A DNA stretch of 15,667 bases, taken from CAZEGC01 sp964511635. Lineage in GTDB: Bacteria > Patescibacteriota > Saccharimonadia > Saccharimonadales > Saccharimonadaceae. The position numbers were made by a program, and so were the translations under genes. Positions within the stretch are counted from its first letter, which is position 1. Every line of letters begins with the position of its first letter. Of the stretch, positions 7,350 to 11,592 are shown piece after piece. Location of the stretch: the NCBI GenBank assembly GCA_964511635.1, contig CAZEGC010000018.1, positions 1 to 15,667 of the forward strand, in the 5' to 3' direction. Under the pieces are notes generated by a model, which saw only the letters and a list, made by a program, of their open reading frames with translations, was not told the DNA's origin and made no database searches.

Positions 7350-7426
7350 TGGCGCCCCGAGTAGGATTCGAACCTACGACCTTAGGCTTAGAAGTCCTCT
7401 GCTCTATCCAGCTGAGCTATCAGGGC
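7350..7426 (-). tRNA. tRNA-Arg (anticodon TCT)
   Basis: The acceptor GCCCTGA/TCGGGGC pairs fully (one T-G wobble). The D arm is GCTC/GAGC, the T arm GTAGG TTCGAAT CCTAC is perfect, the discriminator is G and CCA is encoded. Loop CTTCTAA gives anticodon TCT (Arg, AGA/AGG). The anticodon stem is weak: only 28-42, 29-41 and 30-40 pair, with purine-purine clashes at 27-43 (G/A) and 31-39 (A/G). All other arms are intact, so it is still called a functional gene. Confidence 0.92.
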
Positions 7427-7535
7427 GTGCTAACTAGGTATTATATCAAAAAGCATCGTACTTGGCGCTGGTGGTTTTTTCAGTGCCGTGCCTTATATGA
7501 TGAAATGAGCACGCTTATTTGATGCTAGAATCACG

Positions 7536-7847
7536 TTAATCGGTACTTTCTAAAAAGATTCTTTTATCAAAGCTGCCACGTGTGGCGGCTTTTTCTAGCC
7601 TTGCTTGCTCCACTTGTTCGGGCGAATATCCAATAGCTTTTGCGATACCATAAATCACTTCAAGCTTATCAGCTAGCTCTCCTAGGCTGGGGTTTTTGGC
7701 TAGCTCAATACCCTCTTCAACGTCTTTTTGAAGCAGTGCTTGTAGATATTCATCGTCATTATCGATAACTCGATAATGCGGCGTGTCGCCACTAGCTCGA
7801 ATGATTTCTGGTATCTTGTCTCGAACAAGTTTATTGAATAGTTGCAT
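7536..7847 (-). CDS. MazG-like / PRA-PH-fold nucleoside triphosphate pyrophosphohydrolase
   Basis: 103 residues. It opens with NKLVRDKIPEII, the hallmark of a small all-alpha NTP pyrophosphohydrolase family often labelled phosphoribosyl-ATP pyrophosphohydrolase. The metal-binding motif EExxE (E44, E45, E48) is followed by ExxD (E57, D60), the Mg2+ site of this fold. Such enzymes convert an NTP to an NMP plus pyrophosphate. No histidine-biosynthesis genes are nearby, so a HisE role is unlikely and house-cleaning of non-canonical nucleotides is more plausible (inference). The -10 box sits 6 nt before the ATG. Gap to the next upstream gene: 85 bp. Confidence 0.82.
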   Translation of the reverse strand: MQLFNKLVRDKIPEIIRASGDTPHYRVIDNDDEYLQALLQKDVEEGIELAKNPSLGELADKLEVIYGIAKAIGYSPEQVEQARLEKAATRGSFDKRIFLESTD

Positions 7848-7853
7848 AGTTTA

Positions 7854-7859
7854 ATAGTA
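7854..7859 (-). promoter_or_regulatory. Extended -10 box for the MazG-like gene (leaderless)
   Basis: TGCTACTAT on the minus strand (TGn plus TACTAT) with 6 nt before ATG 7847. Confidence 0.55.
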
Positions 7860-7932
7860 GCAGAATACTTAAATAATGGTGGGTTGTGAATAGCGGGTGA
7901 GCGTAGCAACCTTCGCTCATAAGTAGTTAGGT

Positions 7933-8193
7933 TTACGTGCCGCTTAGGGCTTTATAGCGACGATCGTGAAAGTCTGTCGCGTCTATTATTGTGCCGTTTT
8001 TTAAATCATCATAGTAATATTCTGAATTAGCGCAGTATATATCGGTCGCTAGTTCCTCGGCTGTAAATCTATCACATCTAAATTCTTCCCTAATTCCAGC
8101 TTCTGATAAGGGCCTATTAGTGAGCTGGCGTGTAACGGTAAATGCGGTCCACGCAATAAATATTACAGCGCCTATAATAATTATTTTTTTCAT
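7933..8193 (-). CDS. Small single-pass membrane or secreted protein, unknown
   Basis: 86 residues, not recognised. MKK plus a hydrophobic helix (4-20, IIIIGAVIFIAWTAFTV) looks like a signal anchor; no clear signal-peptidase site follows. The rest is a small acidic, Tyr-rich domain with two cysteines (C40, C54) that would lie outside the cell and could form a disulfide. It is preceded by its own -10 box with 6-nt spacing, which supports a real gene. It lies 31 bp downstream of the multi-pass protein gene on the same strand but appears independently transcribed. Confidence 0.7.
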   Translation of the reverse strand: MKKIIIIGAVIFIAWTAFTVTRQLTNRPLSEAGIREEFRCDRFTAEELATDIYCANSEYYYDDLKNGTIIDATDFHDRRYKALSGT

Positions 8194-8199
8194 ATTGCT

Positions 8200-8205
8200 A
8201 CTATA
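8200..8205 (-). promoter_or_regulatory. Extended -10 box for the 86-residue protein gene (leaderless)
   Basis: TGTTATAGT on the minus strand with 6 nt before ATG 8193. Confidence 0.6.
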
Positions 8206-8224
8206 ACAAAGGGCGGTCGAATCA

Positions 8225-9106
8225 TTATTTACCTATATACTGAGGTCGAATTGTACGCATGTAAAAACCCCAAATCACTACACTGATGATGCTGCCAATA
8301 ATACCCAGCGCCGCAAGGCGAACATTGTCCTCTAGATAAACTGCAGTCATAAGTAGGCCATCAACCGCTAGTGCCGTACCCAAGAATGTTGCAGTAATCA
8401 TGCTGGTCAGGGTTATTTTATTAAATGCACTTAATTTATTATTTGGCATTAGATAATAAGACAGCCCGAAAACAATAGGAATACATATAATCGAAATAAG
8501 TACATTTAACATATCGATAGGTGATTTAGATACTTCCATAACTATAGCCGATATACCGCCAGGACCACCCGTAAGGTTGTATACAAACCAGCCAGCTACA
8601 CTAGCGATTAAGACTAGCGATAGGGGTTTATAAAATAGTAGCAACTGTTTATTTTTTTGTGCCCAATAAATTATGCAAATTATTAGTATAACAACCGTTG
8701 CTATTATCGCATGACCAAATTGATGAACTTGCAAGGGCATAAAGTCTGGGCGGGGAATTGCCACGCGGAACGCTATAGTACTTAGGGCATGTGATAGCAT
8801 AAAGCCAGCTAACCCAGCAGCAGCGCCACTAAACTGTCGAAGGTATGGCTTTTTGCTTTTTCTGGTAGAAAAGTAACCAGCTAAAAATGCAAGCAGCGGC
8901 GGTACAAGTAATGCCCCTGTCATGGCGACATAGAGCGCTACAATGCGATCGTTATCTGTCCATTCTGGTCGCAGGGAGAATGTATTTACAACGCTAGTGG
9001 CCTGGGATAGCACCAAGGCTGCGTAAAGCACGTAGCTGTATATAACAGTGGTTTTTAGAGTTTGATGTGATAGCTGTATTTTTGATGTTGTAGCAATTTT
9101 TGTCAT
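8225..9106 (-). CDS. Multi-pass membrane protein, unknown (about 8 TM)
   Basis: 293 residues, not recognised. About eight hydrophobic helices are visible, at roughly 20-42, 56-78, 92-112, 130-148, 158-176, 196-218, 228-252 and 264-284. Between helices 3 and 4 lies a charged loop with IPRPDF and HQFGH. The protein ends in a basic tail (MRTIRPQYIGK), suggesting a cytoplasmic C-terminus. No transporter or enzyme motif is evident. The -10 box 6 nt upstream supports the chosen start. Gaps to the flanking genes are 31 bp downstream and about 294 bp upstream. Confidence 0.78.
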   Translation of the reverse strand: MTKIATTSKIQLSHQTLKTTVIYSYVLYAALVLSQATSVVNTFSLRPEWTDNDRIVALYVAMTGALLVPPLLAFLAGYFSTRKSKKPYLRQFSGAAAGLAGFMLSHALSTIAFRVAIPRPDFMPLQVHQFGHAIIATVVILIICIIYWAQKNKQLLLFYKPLSLVLIASVAGWFVYNLTGGPGGISAIVMEVSKSPIDMLNVLISIICIPIVFGLSYYLMPNNKLSAFNKITLTSMITATFLGTALAVDGLLMTAVYLEDNVRLAALGIIGSIISVVIWGFYMRTIRPQYIGK

Positions 9107-9112
9107 GCCGTC

Positions 9113-9118
9113 ATTGTA
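9113..9118 (-). promoter_or_regulatory. Extended -10 box for the multi-pass membrane protein gene (leaderless)
   Basis: TGCTACAAT on the minus strand with 6 nt before ATG 9106. Confidence 0.6.
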
Positions 9119-9400
9119 GCATTAGCACTATGAATTTCAAAAATCTTAGTTAAAGGCCTAATTTAATATAGGGGTATAGATTTAATATGAATTTCTTTAA
9201 TCAATATTACGGAGTTGTACGATAAGCGTCCTTAATTCCATGACACGAGTACTAAGGGGGCAAGGTGCGGATACTCTCTCTGGCGAACGGCAGCTGAAGT
9301 GCTCAGAGCAAAATATTGCCAGTCAATAGTCGGTATTGCGAAAGAATTAAATCTAACAAAACAGCGCTATAGGTATCGAGCAGTCAAAATACCTCAGAAG
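9119..9400. other. Gene-free stretch with a possible helix-turn-helix gene remnant
   Basis: No start-to-stop gene can be supported here. The first half is AT-rich without clear hairpins. On the plus strand a frame lacking an ATG is open from 9236 to TGA 9407-9409. From 9281 it reads WRTAAEVLRAKYCQSIVGIA and continues with KELNLTKQRYRYRAVKI, which looks like a helix-turn-helix segment and is less random than typical intergenic translation. It may be the 3' remnant of a lost DNA-binding protein gene. It runs into the end of the convergent gene at 9401. Confidence 0.25.
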
Positions 9401-9793
9401 CTAATTTGAATCGTTAGGTGTGTCGAGAGACCCATGCTCCACTGCTTTCCGTCTACGCTTACGATAGGACCTAGCTATAAATATAGTCAGCACTACTGTG
9501 ATTGCACCTAACCAAGGAATAGTAAATAAGAATATGATATTCCATCCTATGACCAAAACAATAGTCAAGAAGCGGTCAAATCGAGTGAATTTAGGTTTAC
9601 TGTCTTCTATTTCTTTGCGCAAAACCTTTATTGTCTCTGCTTTTATTAGTGTACTTTCGTTGTCTTCATGCTTGCCCATTTCTCGACGGACTCGACGTTG
9701 AATTATGAGCTCCTGATGGAGTGCGTCTATTTTGCGCTTTTTCTCTTCAACAGTGAGTTTTCTGTACTTCTCATTTTCTTGATTTTCATCCAT
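9401..9793 (-). CDS. Coiled-coil plus two-TM small membrane protein, unknown
   Basis: 130 residues, not recognised. Residues 1-68 are very charged (E/K/R-rich, heptad-like) and predicted to be helical or coiled coil. Two hydrophobic helices follow (about 74-92 and 95-112, FLTIVLVIGWNIIFLF and ITVVLTIFIA) with a tight turn around IPWLG. A strongly basic patch RSYRKRRRK comes next, then a short acidic tail. Both ends are probably cytoplasmic. Its own -10 box with 6-nt spacing supports it as a gene. A role as a membrane-tethered scaffold is only a guess. Confidence 0.7.
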   Translation of the reverse strand: MDENQENEKYRKLTVEEKKRKIDALHQELIIQRRVRREMGKHEDNESTLIKAETIKVLRKEIEDSKPKFTRFDRFLTIVLVIGWNIIFLFTIPWLGAITVVLTIFIARSYRKRRRKAVEHGSLDTPNDSN

Positions 9794-9799
9794 AGACTC

Positions 9800-9805
9800 A
9801 TTATA
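9800..9805 (-). promoter_or_regulatory. -10 box for the coiled-coil membrane protein gene (leaderless)
   Basis: Perfect TATAAT on the minus strand with 6 nt before ATG 9793. Confidence 0.65.
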
Positions 9806-9827
9806 GGGTAGTTGATATTTTCTGGTA

Positions 9828-9863
9828 TAAAAAAGTACTCCACTCCAAGCACCTAAGTGTAGT
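9828..9863 (-). terminator. Terminator after the last tRNA-Gly element
   Basis: An 8-position stem (9837-9844 with 9856-9863, one mismatch), an 11-nt loop and a minus-strand tail with six T. It follows the degenerate CCA-equivalent of the outer element by 5 nt. Confidence 0.5.
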
Positions 9864-9868
9864 CGACT

Positions 9869-10063
9869 TGATGCGGGCGGCGAGAAGGCGCTTCGCTGCG
9901 TTTCGCTCCTCCGCTCCTTCGCAAAAGAAAATACCTGCGGTGCTTTCTTTTACTTTACTCGCTTCGCCGAACTCGCATCTGGCTCGCTCGTGCTCACTGA
10001 TGAGAGTTCGGTCCATCGATCATACCAATGAAAAATACCCACCAAGAGGTGAGTATTTTTCTT
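9869..10063 (-). repeat. tRNA-Gly-associated mini-element, outer copy (195 bp, diverged)
   Basis: Read on the minus strand it has the same plan as the inner copy. First comes a terminator-like hairpin (10030-10061). A 56-bp conserved core (9960-10015) follows, beginning TGGACCGAAC and ending GATGCGAGTTCGGCGAAGCG. Next is a variable hairpin-rich stretch. It closes with a diverged copy of the tRNA-Gly 3' end: 15 bases match, then CATCA replaces CACCA. The core matches the inner copy at 49 of 56 positions. The extra divergence suggests this is the older copy. Confidence 0.75.
10030..10061 (-). terminator. Hairpin/terminator between the two tRNA-Gly elements
   Basis: A 14-position stem (10030-10043 with 10048-10061, one mismatch), loop of 4, with a T5 run in its 3' arm. 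The stem extends outwards so that ACCAA, the end of the tRNA-Gly 3' copy, pairs with TTGGT at 10025-10029, with one A/A mismatch in between. Confidence 0.65.
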
Positions 10064-10241
10064 TGGTGCGGGCGGCGAGAATGTTGCAGGGCAACCTCCG
10101 CTTGATTGCAAAATGAGCAAGCTAATTTTGCTGCACTGCGCTACGCCGAACTCGCATCTAGCTCGCTCGCGCTCGCTGATGCGAGCTTGGTCCACAACAC
10201 GATGACCAAAGAAAAAAGAGGTGCGAGACCTCTTCTTTCTT
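10064..10241 (-). repeat. tRNA-Gly-associated mini-element, inner copy (178 bp)
   Basis: It starts directly after the CCA of tRNA-Gly on the minus strand. The plan is: a terminator hairpin; the conserved 56-bp core (10139-10194), which contains an imperfect inverted repeat CTCGCATC/GATGCGAG and ends AGTTCGG; a variable segment with small hairpins; and a perfect 19-base copy of the tRNA-Gly 3' end (10064-10082), from within the T-loop through CCA. The core also carries GATGCGAGTTCG, identical to the 5' side of the tRNA-Gly T arm. No integrase or transposase is encoded. Spurious short frames run through it. Confidence 0.82.
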
Positions 10242-10245
10242 TGGT
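10205..10245 (-). terminator. tRNA-Gly terminator that includes the tRNA's ACCA end
   Basis: An 18-position stem (10205-10222 with 10228-10245, one mismatch) and a 5-nt loop, with a T-rich 3' arm on the minus strand. Its base is formed by the tRNA discriminator plus CCA (ACCA) pairing with TGGT. Confidence 0.75.
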
Positions 10246-10316
10246 GCGGGCGGCGAGAATCGAACTCGCATCACTTGCTTGGAAGGCAGGTATATTAGCC
10301 GTTATACGACGCCCGC
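10242..10316 (-). tRNA. tRNA-Gly (anticodon TCC)
   Basis: The acceptor GCGGGCG/CGCCCGC is perfect. The D stem GTAT/ATAT is weak but paired. The anticodon loop CTTCCAA gives TCC (Gly). The T arm GCGAG TTCGATT CTCGC is perfect, the discriminator is A and CCA is encoded. The anticodon stem has one C28-A42 mismatch. This is the intact parental copy for the two truncated 3' ends downstream. Confidence 0.94.
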
Positions 10317-10330
10317 ACACGTGCCATAAG

Positions 10331-10336
10331 ATTATA
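10331..10336 (-). promoter_or_regulatory. -10 box for tRNA-Gly
   Basis: TATAAT on the minus strand, 14 nt before the mature tRNA 5' end. It is back to back with the cupin promoter on the other strand. Confidence 0.55.
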
Positions 10337-10349
10337 GCAAAAAATGGTC

Positions 10350-10355
10350 TATAAT
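10350..10355 (+). promoter_or_regulatory. -10 box for the cupin gene (leadered)
   Basis: TATAAT 33 nt before ATG 10389, giving a leader of about 26 nt. A Shine-Dalgarno AAAGGA (10378-10383) lies 5 nt before the ATG, in contrast to the leaderless genes nearby. Confidence 0.6.
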
Positions 10356-10388
10356 AGAATATATAACCTATATATAGAAAGGAATGAA

Positions 10389-10808
10389 ATGGCTGATACA
10401 AATGACTATGGACCCAAACCTTACGTAGTAAATATTGAAACCGAAACACTTGCGAATGATAAGTTTCGAGTTGCAAAATGGACTGGCAGCAACATGCAGA
10501 TGACCTTAATGGCAATTCAACCAGGCGATGATGTTGGGCTGGAGGTTCATAGTGACCACGATCAATTCTTAAGGATTGAACAGGGCATGGCAAAAGTTGT
10601 CATGGGTCCAAGTGAGGATGATTTGAATCAGGAGTGGACAGCCACAGATGACTTCGTGGTTCTTGTTCCAGCCGGAAGCTGGCACAATATCATCAATACC
10701 GGCAGTGACGTATTAAAGCTTTATTCAATTTATGCACCAGCCGAACATGCTCACGGTACAATTCATGAAACCAAAGCAGAAGCTGACGCAGCCGAGCACG
10801 ACCACTAA
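10389..10808 (+). CDS. Small cupin-domain metal-binding protein
   Basis: 139 residues forming a single beta-barrel cupin. Motif 1 is visible as GLEVHSDHDQFLRIEQG, with the H-x(2)-H...E pattern that binds a metal ion, and motif 2 as LVPAGSWHNIINTGSDVLKL with its conserved Pro, Gly and His. The C-terminal 20 residues are rich in His, Glu and Ala (AEHAHGTIHE ... AEHDH), possibly an extra metal-binding tail. Such small cupins are often labelled isomerase- or dioxygenase-like, but the substrate cannot be read from sequence. The frame extends back to 10344, but the good Shine-Dalgarno sequence sets ATG 10389. The next gene begins 11 nt after its stop, so they probably form an operon. Confidence 0.88.
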   Translation: MADTNDYGPKPYVVNIETETLANDKFRVAKWTGSNMQMTLMAIQPGDDVGLEVHSDHDQFLRIEQGMAKVVMGPSEDDLNQEWTATDDFVVLVPAGSWHNIINTGSDVLKLYSIYAPAEHAHGTIHETKAEADAAEHDH

Positions 10809-10819
10809 GATATATAACA

Positions 10820-11197
10820 ATGGTGGACGTTAATTCTTTGTACCAGCAAGAGTCAGACGCCGAAGAGGTGCTTCACAGTCATGCGATGGCAAGATCAGGT
10901 CGCGGCGACAAACTCGGCTCAACTAGTACCGAGACGTTTGAGGGTCGAAAGGCAAAAGAAAGGCTGCGCTCTGTCGTAAAAGGGTATGGCTATTCTAAGC
11001 TAGGGCATACGGCCAGCCGTGAGCGCTACGGGGCAAGCGCACCTAAGCGACCTATCGATAAAGAAAGTCCCAGCACGCCACCCAGCAGTAGTCTTTCGCC
11101 AGCTAGTAGGCGTAATCGCATAAGTGGCGATACTCCACCAGTTCCTAGGCACAGCTTTAAGGAGCCGAATTCGCGCGGATATAATCCCTTTGGTTAG
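10820..11197 (+). CDS. Disordered basic protein downstream of the cupin, unknown
   Basis: 125 residues, not recognised. No membrane helix or signal peptide. The first 25 residues are acidic (YQQESDAEEVL). The remainder is Ser/Pro/Arg/Lys-rich and probably unstructured (PSTPPSSSLSPASRRNR, then TPPVPRHSF), ending in RGYNPFG. It begins 11 nt after the cupin stop with no Shine-Dalgarno site; a TATATA sequence just upstream (10811-10816) could instead act as a -10 box. Its low complexity means coding status rests mainly on length and position, and no overlapping frame looks better. Confidence 0.6.
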   Translation: MVDVNSLYQQESDAEEVLHSHAMARSGRGDKLGSTSTETFEGRKAKERLRSVVKGYGYSKLGHTASRERYGASAPKRPIDKESPSTPPSSSLSPASRRNRISGDTPPVPRHSFKEPNSRGYNPFG

Positions 11198-11220
11198 ACC
11201 TAGAACTGTAGTGGTGAATG

Positions 11221-11229
11221 TGCTAATAT
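11221..11229 (+). promoter_or_regulatory. Extended -10 box for tRNA-His
   Basis: TGC-TAATAT, 30 nt upstream of the tRNA G-1 residue. No clear -35 box is seen. Confidence 0.5.
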
Positions 11230-11259
11230 AGAGTCCGTGCAACCGCACCTTACACGCGT

Positions 11260-11337
11260 GGCGGATGTAGCTCAGTTGGTTAGAGCGACGGGTTGTGGTC
11301 CCGTAGGCCGTGGGTTCAATTCCCATCATTCGCCCCA
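11260..11337 (+). tRNA. tRNA-His (anticodon GTG)
   Basis: The acceptor GCGGATG/CATTCGC pairs with one G-T wobble. An extra G at 11260 opposite C73 is the diagnostic G-1 of tRNA-His. The D arm is GCTC/GAGC. The anticodon stem ACGGG/CCCGT is perfect, with loop TTGTGGT (anticodon GTG). T arm GTGGG TTCAATT CCCAT, and CCA is encoded. It is followed by a mini-element ending in a copy of its own 3' end. Confidence 0.96.
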
Positions 11338-11378
11338 GACAAAAATGGTCAGCCAAAAGCTGGCCTTTTTTGTTTGGG
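11334..11378 (+). terminator. tRNA-His terminator that includes the tRNA's CCCA end
   Basis: The stem runs 11334-11353 with 11359-11378: 20 positions with a single T/T mismatch, plus G-T wobbles. The loop is CAAAA. The 3' arm carries TTTTTTGTTT. Its base is the tRNA 3' end CCCA (11334-11337) pairing with TGGG. Confidence 0.8.
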
Positions 11379-11521
11379 TTGGTATGGATCGAACCTGCGC
11401 CTAAGGCCGTGGGGGAGAACTGCCAGTGGCAGTTCGGACGGGAACAAACTCTTGAAAACTTTGTTTTCAAAGATGTTTTTCTGGGGTCGCGGAACGTGAC
11501 CAATTCCCATCATTCGCCCCA
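11338..11521 (+). repeat. tRNA-His-associated mini-element (184 bp)
   Basis: It has the same plan as the tRNA-Gly elements: a CCA-anchored terminator hairpin; then TGGATCGAAC (11385-11394, matching TGGACCGAAC of the outer Gly element at 9 of 10); a perfect inverted repeat GAACTGCC-AGT-GGCAGTTC (11417-11435) followed by GGACGGG; a second perfect hairpin TTGAAAAC-TTT-GTTTTCAA (11452-11470); and finally a perfect 21-base copy of the tRNA-His 3' end (11501-11521), from the T-loop through CCA. No protein-coding gene is convincing inside it. Confidence 0.8.
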
Positions 11522-11525
11522 TGAA

Positions 11526-11553
11526 AAAATGCTGTTCTTTTGACCAGCATTTT
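11526..11553 (-). terminator. Intrinsic terminator of murA
   Basis: A 9-bp stem (11526-11534 with 11545-11553) with a 10-nt loop and a T6 tract on the minus strand, 40 nt past the murA stop. It begins 5 nt beyond the CCA copy of the tRNA-His element. Confidence 0.7.
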
Positions 11554-11592
11554 CTCACGTTAGCGTGTATCAAGCCCGCGCCGGGGTCATTT

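Noticed and set aside
7334..7522. Plus-strand frame starting near tRNA-Arg (APRVGFEPTTLGLE...)
   Set aside because: This is the familiar translation of an antisense tRNA and its flank, not a protein gene.
9960..10194. CRISPR array
   Set aside because: Only two long units with tRNA 3' ends and unequal internal parts; no short regular repeats or spacers and no cas genes.
9801..10195. Minus-strand frames beginning MDRTLISEHERARCEF and MDQARISERERARCEF as a small protein family
   Set aside because: The similarity is that of the repeated 56-bp DNA core. The frames run through hairpins and tRNA 3' copies and diverge completely after the core. No Shine-Dalgarno site or leaderless -10 fits. The DNA repeat explains them, although expression is not excluded.
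11338..11521. Functional second tRNA-His or a tRNA pseudogene
   Set aside because: Only the last 21 bases match the tRNA; acceptor 5' strand, D and anticodon arms are absent, so it is a 3'-end duplication and not a decayed full gene.
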